Source: Pseudomonas sp. IB20 (lineage in GTDB: Bacteria; Pseudomonadota; Gammaproteobacteria; Pseudomonadales; Pseudomonadaceae). From it: a stretch of DNA of 64,000 nt. This document shows positions 1 to 8,149 of the stretch, piece by piece. The DNA lies in NCBI RefSeq assembly GCF_009707325.1, contig NZ_CP046103.1:4226744-4290743 (forward strand). The letters run 5' to 3'. The position numbers and the translations under genes are program-made. Within the stretch, counting starts at the first letter, position 1; each line of letters begins with the position of its first letter. The notes beneath the pieces are model-generated. The model made no database searches. It saw only the letters and a program-made list of their open reading frames with translations, and was not told the origin of the DNA.

Positions 1-1215
1 GCCGTTGTCGCGGGACTTCTGCATGATCGCCGCCATGCTCGACGCCTCGGATTCACCCGCATCGCGCTTGAGACGAAAGATGTTCAGGGTCTCGACATCG
101 CGGTACTGTTCGATTCTGTCGAAGCCCGGATTGGTCATGCCCAGCTCTTCGCCCTGGTACACATACGGCGTGCCTTGGAGGAAGTGCAGCGCGGTGGCAA
201 GCATCTTGGCCGAGACCACACGGTGCTCGCCGTCGTCACCAAAACGCGAGACCACCCGCGGCTGGTCGTGGTTACACCAGAACAGCGCATTCCAGCCGCC
301 ACCGGCCTGCATGCCCAGTTGCCAATCGGAAAAAATCTGCTTGAGTTGCAGGAAATCGAAGTCGGCCTTCACCCACTTTTGCAGGTTCGGGTAATCCACT
401 TTCAGGTGATGAAAGTTGAAGGTCATCGACAGCTCTTTCGACGCCGGATTGGAGTAGCGAATGCAGTGTTCCAGGCTGGTGGACGACATCTCGCCGACGT
501 TGATCAGGTCGTGCCCCTCGAAGACTTCGCGGTGCATTTCCTGCAGGTATTCGTGCACGTTCGGGCCGTCGGTGTAGAAGCGGCGGCCGTCGGTGTTGTC
601 TTCGGGGAAATCGGCGGGTTTGGAAATCAGGTTGATCACGTCCAAGCGGAAACCACCCACGCCTTTGTCGCGCCAGAAGCGCATCAGCTTGAACACTTCG
701 GCGCGCACCTTGGGGTTGTCCCAATTCAGGTCGGCCTGGGTGTGGTCGAACAGGTGCAGGAAGTACTGGCCGGTTTGCGCCTCGTATTCCCAGGCCGAAC
801 CGCCGAACTTGGATTCCCAGTTATTCGGCTGGTCGCGCCAGATGTAGAAGTCGCGGTACGGGTTGTCGAGGCTGCTGCGCGCTTGCTGGAACCACTCGTG
901 CTCGATGGAGGTGTGGTTGACCACAATGTCGAGCATCAGCTTGATGCCGCGCTTGGCCGCCTCGCTGATCAGCAGGTCGCAGTCGGCCATGGTGCCGTAG
1001 CTGGGGTCGATGGCGTAGTAGTCGCTGATGTCATAGCCGTTGTCGCGTTGCGGCGAGCGCAGGAACGGGGTGATCCACAGGCAATCCACGCCCAGCCACT
1101 TGAGGTAATCGAGCTTGTCCACGATGCCCAGCAGGTCACCGGTGGCGTTACCCGCGTGGCTATGGAAGCTTTTAGGGTAGATCTGGTAGATCACCGAGTG
1201 TTGCCAGTTTTGCAT
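1..1215 (-). CDS. treC: Alpha,alpha-phosphotrehalase (trehalose-6-phosphate hydrolase), C-terminus cut by window edge
   Basis: GH13 enzyme that splits trehalose 6-phosphate, delivered by the TreP PTS permease, into glucose and glucose 6-phosphate in the cytoplasm. 405 residues are visible of roughly 550 usual. GH13 signatures appear in order: DIVVNH near 96-101, GFRLDV with the catalytic Asp near 192, the acid/base Glu in NVGEM near 242, and NHDQPR near 315-320. The start at 1215 (MQNWQHSVIYQIYPKSF) fits the family and has AAGGAG upstream. A 51 bp duplication copies the start codon and this ribosome site in frame, so translation could also begin at 1266 with 17 extra residues. It follows treP in the same direction. 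Confidence 0.95.
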   Translation of the reverse strand, partial: MQNWQHSVIYQIYPKSFHSHAGNATGDLLGIVDKLDYLKWLGVDCLWITPFLRSPQRDNGYDISDYYAIDPSYGTMADCDLLISEAAKRGIKLMLDIVVNHTSIEHEWFQQARSSLDNPYRDFYIWRDQPNNWESKFGGSAWEYEAQTGQYFLHLFDHTQADLNWDNPKVRAEVFKLMRFWRDKGVGGFRLDVINLISKPADFPEDNTDGRRFYTDGPNVHEYLQEMHREVFEGHDLINVGEMSSTSLEHCIRYSNPASKELSMTFNFHHLKVDYPNLQKWVKADFDFLQLKQIFSDWQLGMQAGGGWNALFWCNHDQPRVVSRFGDDGEHRVVSAKMLATALHFLQGTPYVYQGEELGMTNPGFDRIEQYRDVETLNIFRLKRDAGESEASSMAAIMQKSRDNG

Positions 1216-1299
1216 GGAGACTCCTTCAGCTTGGAATGCGATCAAATGACGGGTTGCGTTTTGCATGGAGACTCCTTCAGCTTGGAATGCGATCAAATG
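1208..1299. repeat. In-frame tandem duplication of the treC start region (41 bp copies, period 51)
   Basis: Positions 1208-1248 and 1259-1299 are identical, separated by ten unique bases. Each copy holds an ATG (minus strand, ending at 1215 and 1266) with the same AAGGAGTCTCC ribosome site. No stop lies between the two ATGs. Confidence 0.95.
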
Positions 1300-1327
1300 T
1301 GGGAGCGGGCTTGCTCGCGAAAGCGGT
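1299..1327. repeat. REP element
   Basis: GTGGGAGCGGGCTTGCTCGC followed by a GAAAGCGGT tail is the standard Pseudomonas fluorescens REP unit. It sits between treP and treC. Confidence 0.8.
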
Positions 1328-1330
1328 CGG

Positions 1331-2773
1331 TCAGGCGACGCGATACCCCGGCCGCACAATTTTCATGCTTAACGCACAGGTCAGAACAAACGGCACCACA
1401 ATCGCAATGACCATCCCGATGACAAAAACCGGGATGTACTGCGGAAGGATTGAGATAAACGCCGGTAAGCCACCCACGCCGATGGCCGAGGCGGTCACCT
1501 TGTTCAGCGACAGGAAAATGCTGCCCAGTGCCGACCCCAACAGGGCGGCGTAGAACGGAAATTTGAAGCGCAGGTTCACGCCAAACATCGCCGGCTCAGT
1601 GATGCCGAAGTAGGCGGAAATCGCCGAGGTCGAGGCCATGCTTTTGTCCCGCGCATTGCGGGTCATGTAGAACACGCCAAGTGCGGCGCTGCCCTGGGCC
1701 AAGTTGGACATGACGATCATCGGCCAGATAAAGGTGCCGCCCTGGGTAGAGATGAGCTGCAGGTCCACAGCGAGGAACATATGGTGCATGCCGGTGATCA
1801 CCAGCGGCGCGTACAGCAGGCCGAAAATCGCACCGCCGACCATGGGTGCTAGGTCAAACAAGGTGACCACGCCTTCGGTAATCAGGATGCCCAGGTGACG
1901 AGTGATCGGGCCGATGATCGCCAGTGCCAGCACGCCGGTCACGACGATGGTGGTGATCGGCACCACCAGCAGTTGAATCGCGTTAGGCACGCGGGCCCGC
2001 AGCCATTTTTCGATGACGCTCATCACATACGCCGCCATCAGGATCGGCAGGATCTGCCCCTGATAACCGACTTTTTCAATCTTGAACCAGCCGAAAATAT
2101 CGAAGTACGGCAGGCTCTGGCCGTCGAGGCCGGCCACCGCCTTGCCGTAGTTCCAGGCATTGAGCAGGTCGGGGTGTACCAGCATCAGGCCGAGCACGAT
2201 GCCGAGGATTTCACTGCCGCCAAACCGCTTGGCCGCCGACCAGCCCACCAGCGCCGGCAGGAACACGAACGAGGTGTTGGCCATCAGGTTGATCAGGCTC
2301 CACAGGCCATCCAGGTTCGGATACGCCTCCAGCAGCGTCTTGCCCTCGATGAACATGCCCTGGGCGCCCATCAGGTTGTTTATGCCCATCAGCAGGCCGG
2401 CGATGATCAGCGCAGGCAGGATCGGCATGAACACATCGGAAAATACGCGCACCAGACGCTGCATGGCGTTGGTCTTGTCGGCGCCCTTCTTCTTCACGTC
2501 AGCGATGGTGGCGGCGGCAAGGCCGGTCTGTTCGCGCAGGGCGGCGTAGACCTTTTCCACCTCGCCAGGGCCGATCACTACCTGGAACAGGCCGCCAGTG
2601 AAGAACGAGCCCTTGACCAGGTCGACCTGGTTCAACGCGCTGCTGTTGACCAGACTCGGGTCCTTGAGCGCCAGTCGCAGGCGGGTCACGCAGTGGGCAG
2701 CTTGCTCAAGGTTGTCGCGGCCCCCGAGGTTCTCGAGAATCTGGTGGGCAATAGTCGAATAGTCGTGGCTCAT
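1331..2773 (-). CDS. treP: Trehalose-specific PTS permease, EIIBC
   Basis: Inner-membrane phosphotransferase permease that imports trehalose as trehalose 6-phosphate for TreC. 480 residues. The EIIB domain occupies about residues 1-90, with the phosphorylated Cys28 in AAHCVTRLRL. A multi-helix EIIC domain follows from about residue 105. No EIIA domain is attached and none is seen nearby, so EIIA must come from elsewhere in the genome. The gene is transcribed towards treC and away from treR, with the twin palindromic operator between treP and treR. Confidence 0.93.
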   Translation of the reverse strand: MSHDYSTIAHQILENLGGRDNLEQAAHCVTRLRLALKDPSLVNSSALNQVDLVKGSFFTGGLFQVVIGPGEVEKVYAALREQTGLAAATIADVKKKGADKTNAMQRLVRVFSDVFMPILPALIIAGLLMGINNLMGAQGMFIEGKTLLEAYPNLDGLWSLINLMANTSFVFLPALVGWSAAKRFGGSEILGIVLGLMLVHPDLLNAWNYGKAVAGLDGQSLPYFDIFGWFKIEKVGYQGQILPILMAAYVMSVIEKWLRARVPNAIQLLVVPITTIVVTGVLALAIIGPITRHLGILITEGVVTLFDLAPMVGGAIFGLLYAPLVITGMHHMFLAVDLQLISTQGGTFIWPMIVMSNLAQGSAALGVFYMTRNARDKSMASTSAISAYFGITEPAMFGVNLRFKFPFYAALLGSALGSIFLSLNKVTASAIGVGGLPAFISILPQYIPVFVIGMVIAIVVPFVLTCALSMKIVRPGYRVA

Positions 2774-2838
2774 GCTTGGTTTCCACTTTAATTTTTTTAT
2801 TTGGGGGCAGTCATTGGCAGCACGCCGAGGCCAAAAGT

Positions 2839-2880
2839 ACTCGTCTGTACGAGTTAAATCAACAACTCGTCTGTACGAGT
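2839..2880. promoter_or_regulatory. Twin TreR operator
   Basis: The 16-base palindrome ACTCGTCTGTACGAGT occurs twice, at 2839-2854 and 2865-2880, with start points 26 bp apart. It lies between the divergent treP and treR. Palindromes of this size are typical targets of GntR/HutC-type repressors such as TreR. The assignment to TreR is inferred from position. Confidence 0.75.
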
Positions 2881-3026
2881 AACAAATTGTTTATATTTCT
2901 GAATTTTGAGTCAGATATTTCCCTTTCTTCCATGTGGGTCCAATGGACAAACTTCACCTCTGCCACTAAGGTTCCTGCCTTGAACTGCGCAGTCCACCTT
3001 CATCAAGTCGGGCATAGAGCCAAACC

Positions 3027-3731
3027 ATGAGCAAATACAACCAGATCTATACGGATCTGCTTGCCAGCATCACCACCGAACGCCTGCAACGCGGCACGCG
3101 CCTTCCCTCCGAAACCGAACTGATGGATGCCTACCAAGCCAGCCGTGGCACCGTGCGTCGTGCGATCGAGCAGTTGCAGGAACGTGGGTTTGCGCAAAAA
3201 ATCCACGGCAAGGGCACCTTTGTGTTGTCGCCCAACCCCATCGAGTTCCAGTTGGGCGGCATCGTTAGCTTCCACGAAACCCATGCCGACCTGGGCGATG
3301 ACGTACGCACTGAAGTCGTCGATTTCAGCCAATTCCCGCTTGAAGGCTCGCTGCTGCAACACATCGAAGCCGAACCCGGCACCCTGATCACCCGCATCAA
3401 ACGGGTACGGCGCATCGGCGGCAAACGGGTGATCCTCGACATCAACCACTTCGTCGCCGAGCTGATCCCAGGCCTTGACCGCGACATCGCCGAGCAGTCG
3501 ATCTACGCGTTTATCGAGCAAACGCTGCAGCTGCACATCAGCTTCGCCCAACGTACCATCGAAGCCCTGCCGCGCAGCAAAGACGACCAGGCACACCTGG
3601 ACCTCGATGGCCAAAGCCATGTGATCGTGGTGAGCAACCAGACGTTTTTGCAGGATGGGCGGCAGTTCGAGTACACCGAATCACGGCATACGTTGGATAA
3701 GTTTTACTTTTCGGACATCGCGCGGCGCTGA
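3027..3731 (+). CDS. treR: Trehalose operon repressor, GntR/HutC family
   Basis: 234 residues. An N-terminal winged helix (about 4-70; RLPSETELMDAYQASRGTVRRAI) is the GntR DNA-binding signature. A UTRA effector domain (about 90-230) probably senses trehalose 6-phosphate. It is divergent from treP-treC, across the twin palindrome. The ATG at 3027 opens a frame matching the family length. The likely role is repression of treP-treC, and perhaps of itself, relieved by the sugar phosphate. Confidence 0.9.
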   Translation: MSKYNQIYTDLLASITTERLQRGTRLPSETELMDAYQASRGTVRRAIEQLQERGFAQKIHGKGTFVLSPNPIEFQLGGIVSFHETHADLGDDVRTEVVDFSQFPLEGSLLQHIEAEPGTLITRIKRVRRIGGKRVILDINHFVAELIPGLDRDIAEQSIYAFIEQTLQLHISFAQRTIEALPRSKDDQAHLDLDGQSHVIVVSNQTFLQDGRQFEYTESRHTLDKFYFSDIARR

Positions 3732-3751
3732 GGCGAAAAAGGGCAAACACC

Positions 3752-3937
3752 GTGAATATCCCCAGCAAGTGGCGCGAACAGTTCCCGCAGGCGCTGATTG
3801 AGCAACAAGCCATCGGCGAATCGCGGGCGGACGTGTTTCGGCTGCACCAGGACGGTGGAGCAGACCTGTTCCTGAAGGCTGAGCCTGTGGGCGAATTCGG
3901 CGAACTTGCGCACGAACATGAAAGACTCGTAAGATAA
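3752..3937 (+). pseudogene. Aminoglycoside 3'-phosphotransferase (APH(3')) remnant, N-terminal fragment
   Basis: From the GTG at 3752 the frame reads MNIPSKWREQFPQALIEQQ and continues into DLFLKAEP, as in the N-terminal lobe of chromosomal APH(3') kinases. It stops after about 61 residues, at HERLVR. The remaining roughly 200 residues, including the HGD..N catalytic loop, are absent downstream. Seen: the short frame. Inferred: a deletion removed the rest. It begins 20 bp after treR in the same direction. No resistance function is expected. Confidence 0.7.
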
Positions 3938-4112
3938 CATTGACCTGTGCAAGGAAGGCCGCATCGGAGAATCACCGGTGTGCGAAGGCCGCCGGTAATC
4001 CGTTAGGATTGAGCGATCTATGCGGACTGTATGGCACCGCAGGGATGTCGGCGATAGCAGCGCTGGGCAGTTGCGCCTTCTCGACCGCCAGCATCGGCGA
4101 GCCAGGGGAGCC
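3938..4112. other. Intergenic stretch without recognisable gene
   Basis: Between the APH remnant and the guaA terminator I find only short frames with no recognisable protein similarity. It may be debris of the deletion that truncated the upstream gene. Confidence 0.5.
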
Positions 4113-4146
4113 CCAAAAAGCCAAAAGCCCGCAATTACGCGGGCTC
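4113..4146 (-). terminator. Rho-independent terminator after guaA
   Basis: On the minus strand AGCCCGC and GCGGGCT pair around a six-base loop, followed by a T-rich run. It lies about 50 bp past the guaA stop. Confidence 0.75.
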
Positions 4147-4192
4147 CAGGGCATTTCTTGCTAGATAGTGCCGGGCAATGCCGGACGTCCCA

Positions 4193-5770
4193 TCATTCCC
4201 ACTCAATCGTCGCCGGCGGCTTGCTCGACACGTCATAAGTAACGCGCGAAATACCTTCGATCTCATTGATGATACGGCCGCTGACAGTTTCCAGCAGCTC
4301 ATACGGCAGGTGCGCCCAACGCGCGGTCATGAAGTCGATGGTTTCCACCGCACGCAGGGCCACAACCCAGGCGTAACGACGGCCATCGCCTACAACGCCA
4401 ACCGATTTCACCGGCTGGAACACCACGAAGGCTTGGCTGACTTTGTGGTACCAGTCGGCTTTGCGCAGTTCTTCGATGAAGATGTGGTCGGCGCGACGCA
4501 GCAGGTCGGCGTATTCCTTCTTCACTTCACCCAGGATACGCACGCCCAGGCCCGGGCCTGGGAATGGGTGGCGGTAGACCATGTCGTACGGCAGGCCGAG
4601 TTCCAGGCCCAGACGGCGGACTTCGTCCTTGAACAGTTCACGCAGCGGTTCTACCAGCTTGAGGTTCATTTCCTCAGGCAGGCCACCCACGTTGTGGTGG
4701 GACTTGATCACGTGGGCCTTGCCGCTCTTGGCGCCGGCCGACTCAATCACGTCGGGGTAGATGGTGCCCTGGGCGAGGTACTTGATGTTGTCCAGGTGTT
4801 TGGCCTGGGCATCGAATACGTCGATGAAGGTGCGGCCGATGATCTTGCGCTTCTTCTCTGGGTCGGACTCGCCGGCCAGGTTGTTCAAGAACTGATCTTC
4901 AGCGTTGGCGCGGATCACCTTGACGCCCATGTTCTCGGCGAACATGGCCATCACTTGCTCGCCTTCGTGCAGGCGCAGCAGGCCGTTGTCGACGAAGACG
5001 CAGGTCAGTTGGTCGCCGATGGCTTTGTGCAGCAGCGCGGCAACCACGGAGGAGTCAACGCCGCCGGACAGGCCGAGCAGCACGTTGTCGGTGCCGACTT
5101 GGGCACGCACGTTGGCGATGGCGTCTTCAGCGATTTTCGATGGGGTCCACAGCGCTTCGCACTGGCAGATGTCGAGGATGAAGCGCGACAGGATGCGCCC
5201 GCCTTGCTTGGTGTGGGTCACTTCCGGGTGGAACTGCACGCCGTAGTAGCCGCGCTCGTCGTTGAACATGCCGGCGATCGGGCAGCTCGGGGTGCTGGCC
5301 AGGATGTGGAAGTCTTCCGGCATCTTGGTGACCTTGTCACCGTGGCTCATCCACACGTCGAGGCCGAACAGGCCGTCGGCGTCGATGTGGTCTTCGATGC
5401 CATCCAGCAGGCGGCTCTTGCCGACCACGTCGACACGGGCGTAACCGAATTCACGCAGTTCGGAACCTTCAACCTTGCCGCCCAGTTGCTCGGCCATGGT
5501 CTGCATACCGTAGCAGATACCGAAGACGGGCACGCCCAGGTCAAATACGGCTTGCGGGCAGCGCGGGCTGTTGGCTTCGTGCACGGACTCAGGGCCACCG
5601 GCGAGGATGACGCCTTTAGGTGCGAATTCGCGGATCGCTTCGTCATCCATGTCGAACGGATGCAGTTCGCAGTACACGCCGATTTCACGCACGCGGCGGG
5701 CGATCAGTTGGGTGTACTGGGAACCGAAGTCGAGGATCAGGATGCGGTGGGCGTGAATGTCGAGGGCCAT
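4193..5770 (-). CDS. guaA: GMP synthase (glutamine-hydrolysing)
   Basis: Converts XMP to GMP using glutamine and ATP, the last step of guanine nucleotide synthesis. 525 residues, full length. A class I glutamine amidotransferase domain fills about residues 8-205, with the nucleophile Cys86 in GICYGMQ and a HPEVTH histidine. The ATP pyrophosphatase domain has the P-loop LSGGVDSSV near residue 235. The C-terminal dimerisation domain ends IEWE. It is downstream of guaB on the same strand. The 120 bp gap between them contains a short tandem duplication. Confidence 0.98.
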   Translation of the reverse strand: MALDIHAHRILILDFGSQYTQLIARRVREIGVYCELHPFDMDDEAIREFAPKGVILAGGPESVHEANSPRCPQAVFDLGVPVFGICYGMQTMAEQLGGKVEGSELREFGYARVDVVGKSRLLDGIEDHIDADGLFGLDVWMSHGDKVTKMPEDFHILASTPSCPIAGMFNDERGYYGVQFHPEVTHTKQGGRILSRFILDICQCEALWTPSKIAEDAIANVRAQVGTDNVLLGLSGGVDSSVVAALLHKAIGDQLTCVFVDNGLLRLHEGEQVMAMFAENMGVKVIRANAEDQFLNNLAGESDPEKKRKIIGRTFIDVFDAQAKHLDNIKYLAQGTIYPDVIESAGAKSGKAHVIKSHHNVGGLPEEMNLKLVEPLRELFKDEVRRLGLELGLPYDMVYRHPFPGPGLGVRILGEVKKEYADLLRRADHIFIEELRKADWYHKVSQAFVVFQPVKSVGVVGDGRRYAWVVALRAVETIDFMTARWAHLPYELLETVSGRIINEIEGISRVTYDVSSKPPATIEWE

Positions 5771-5785
5771 GAAGTCAGTCTCGTC

Positions 5786-5855
5786 TAATGAATCAGAAAC
5801 AACTCGGGGCTGAATAACAGCCGTAATGAATCAGAAACAACTCGGGGCTGAATAA
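5786..5855. repeat. Tandem duplication in the guaB-guaA gap (32 bp copies, period 38)
   Basis: Positions 5786-5817 and 5824-5855 are identical, with six bases between them. The copies lie upstream of the guaA ribosome site and would both be in the guaA leader. Confidence 0.95.
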
Positions 5856-5890
5856 AACAGCCCCGGTTACTTAACGTTTTGCTGGAAGCC

Positions 5891-7360
5891 TCAACCTACG
5901 CGGTAGTTTGGCGCTTCCTTGGTGATCTGCACGTCGTGGACATGGGACTCAGCCATGCCAGCGCCGGTGATCCGCACGAACTCTGGCTTGGTGCGCATTT
6001 CTTCGATGTCGGCGCTGCCGGTGTAACCCATCGAGGAACGCAGGCCGCCCATCAGTTGATGGATGATCGCGCTCAGGGTGCCTTTGTACGGCACACGGCC
6101 TTCAATGCCTTCCGGTACGAGCTTCTCGGCGCCTGCCGAGGAGTCCTGGAAGTAACGATCGGAGGAACCTTGCGCCTGGGACATGGCGCCCAGCGAACCC
6201 ATGCCACGGTAAGCCTTGTACGAACGGCCCTGGAACAGTTCGATCTCGCCCGGCGCTTCTTCAGTACCGGCGAACATCGAGCCCATCATCACGCAGGAAG
6301 CACCGGCTACGATGGCCTTGGACAGGTCACCGGAGAAACGGATGCCGCCGTCGGCGATCAACGGTACGCCCGTGCCTTCAAGGGCAGCGGCGACGTTGGC
6401 GATGGCGCTGATTTGCGGCACGCCCACACCGGCGACGATGCGCGTGGTGCAGATCGAGCCAGGGCCGATACCGACCTTGACCGCATCGGCGCCGGCTTCG
6501 GCCAGGGCCTTGGCGGCTGCGCCGGTGGCAATGTTGCCGCCGATCACCTGGACGTCAGGGAAGTTCTGTTTGACCCAGCGAACGCGCTCGATCACGCCTT
6601 TGGAGTGACCGTGGGCGGTGTCGACCACCACCACGTCAACACCGGCAGCAACCAAGGCCGCCACGCGGTCACCGGTGTCTTTACCGGTACCCACAGCGGC
6701 GCCAACGCGCAGACGACCTTGGTCATCCTTGCTGGCCAACGGGTAGGCCTTGGCTTTTTCGATGTCGTTGACGGTCATCATGCCTTTGAGGGCGAATTTG
6801 TCGTCGACGATCAGCACGCGTTCGATGCGGTGCTTGTGCAGCAACTCACGAGCGTCGTCCTTGTCAGCACCTTCGCGGACAGTGACGAGGCGCTCTTTAG
6901 GCGTCATCACTTCGCGGACGGTGACTTCAAGACGGTTCTCGAAACGCACATCACGGGAAGTGACGATGCCGACCAAGTCGCCATCGTGCAGTACCGGAAC
7001 GCCGGAGATATTGTGCAGGCTGGTCAGTTCGAACAGGTCACGCACGGTGGCGTCGGCTTCGATGGTGATTGGATCTTTCACCACACCGGCTTCGTAACGC
7101 TTGACCTTGCGCACTTCGGCAGCTTGCTGCTCGATGGTCATGTTCTTGTGGATGATGCCGATGCCGCCTTCCTGAGCCATGGCAATTGCCAAACGGGCTT
7201 CGGTGACGGTGTCCATGGCAGCAGAAACCAGGGGAATATTCAGCTCGATGCCACGGGTTAGGCGGGTCTTGAGACTGACTTCGTTAGGAAGCACCTCGGA
7301 ATAACCGGGCACTAGGAGAATGTCGTCGAATGTCAGAGCTTCTTGGCTGATACGCAGCAT
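5891..7360 (-). CDS. guaB: Inosine-5'-monophosphate dehydrogenase
   Basis: Oxidises IMP to XMP with NAD+, the committed step to GMP, and feeds guaA directly downstream. 489 residues. A TIM barrel is interrupted by paired CBS domains (about 95-205). The catalytic Cys304 sits in GPGSICTTRIV, and the C-terminal flap and SADIEE region are intact. The start at 7360 (MLRISQEALTFDDILL) is the universal one, with GGGAG upstream and a near-consensus promoter 40-65 bp away. The same frame is open for 645 further bases upstream, into the preceding gene. Confidence 0.97.
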   Translation of the reverse strand: MLRISQEALTFDDILLVPGYSEVLPNEVSLKTRLTRGIELNIPLVSAAMDTVTEARLAIAMAQEGGIGIIHKNMTIEQQAAEVRKVKRYEAGVVKDPITIEADATVRDLFELTSLHNISGVPVLHDGDLVGIVTSRDVRFENRLEVTVREVMTPKERLVTVREGADKDDARELLHKHRIERVLIVDDKFALKGMMTVNDIEKAKAYPLASKDDQGRLRVGAAVGTGKDTGDRVAALVAAGVDVVVVDTAHGHSKGVIERVRWVKQNFPDVQVIGGNIATGAAAKALAEAGADAVKVGIGPGSICTTRIVAGVGVPQISAIANVAAALEGTGVPLIADGGIRFSGDLSKAIVAGASCVMMGSMFAGTEEAPGEIELFQGRSYKAYRGMGSLGAMSQAQGSSDRYFQDSSAGAEKLVPEGIEGRVPYKGTLSAIIHQLMGGLRSSMGYTGSADIEEMRTKPEFVRITGAGMAESHVHDVQITKEAPNYRVG

Positions 7361-8005
7361 CGCGGGGGCTCCCGAGCGGGAAAATGGAAGCGCGCCATTA
7401 TATACATGCACCCTGTCAGGCTCAATGTAAAACTCTGACAAACTTGGTAATACTGAGGGTAGCTCGACTTTGACCCAACTCATCTTCTGGTCCAGCCAGT
7501 CGGCGAATTCATCGATAAAGCTCTGCTTGAAGCCCGCCTCCGCCCAGTTGTTGAAGATGAACCCCAGGTTGGAAAACCCGCATTCCTGCAGAAATAGAAA
7601 CCCGTTGATGTCATCTTCATGCCCACACAGCGGGCAGGTGAAGTTGTCGGTGTGGCCGGGCATCCAGTCTTCCAGGCTTTCGAACAACGCCTCGCCGACC
7701 TCTTTAAGGCATTCCGGGCAGCCGGCTTCTTCGAGAAAGCCTTTGGCCGGCGTGTAGATGCAGCGCTTGTAGATGATCTCCAGGCCATTGATCGGCTCGT
7801 TGAACGGCAGCGCTTCGGGGTGCAGCACCACCGCGCGGGCGCCATCGGCCAGGGCGTAGGCCATGCGGTTGCCGGTGCGCCCGCACGTGGTCAGCTCTTC
7901 CTTGATGATGTTCTTGCGCACCAGCCAACGCACGATCGCCCGGGCGCGGGGTTCGTGGACGGGCAAGGTGGAGATTTTCGGGACAAGGATGCTTTGGGAG
8001 TTCAT
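7361..8005 (-). CDS. Conserved zinc-ribbon protein of unknown function, no stop before guaB
   Basis: Starts at MNSQSILVPKISTLP (ATG at 8005). It carries CPEC and CPLCGHED cysteine pairs that look like a zinc ribbon, then a Trp/Phe-rich part ending FADWLDQ..SWVKVEL near 7460. Homologues are often labelled 'sugar ABC transporter ATPase' in Pseudomonas, without visible support: there is no Walker motif. The conserved part is about 182 residues. No stop follows, so the frame continues through the guaB promoter and into GuaB, giving a potential 704-residue product. Either a stop has been lost, there is a sequence error, or the protein really ends by another route. Function unknown. Confidence 0.6.
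7397..7425 (-). promoter_or_regulatory. Sigma-70 promoter of guaBA
   Basis: On the minus strand TTGAGC (7420-7425) and a perfect TATAAT (7397-7402) are 17 bp apart. Transcription would start near 7390, about 30 bases before the guaB ATG. Confidence 0.8.
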
Positions 8006-8035
8006 GAGGCCTGGGAGTCCTGCGGTGTGGCTTCT

Positions 8036-8113
8036 GGCCTCATCGCGGGCAAGCCCGGCTCCCACATTGGAATGCGATCAACTGTGGGAGCCGGGCTTGC
8101 CCGCGATGAGGCC
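8036..8113. repeat. REPIN (inverted REP pair)
   Basis: Two 31-base arms (8036-8066 and 8083-8113) containing GGGCAAGCCCGGCTCCCACA and its complement flank a 16-base spacer. It lies between the zinc-ribbon gene and the TauE gene. Confidence 0.9.
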
Positions 8114-8149
8114 CTAGAGCCCGGCAGCTTAATCCCTGACACCCACAGG

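Noticed and set aside
175..1410. Long plus-strand frame of 411 codons
   Set aside because: It is the antisense shadow of treC; its composition is that of a reversed GC-rich gene and no domain is recognisable.
4178..5788. Plus-strand frame of 536 codons over guaA
   Set aside because: Antisense to the complete guaA gene, with no protein similarity. The same holds for long frames opposite guaB, der, hscA, iscS and tgt.
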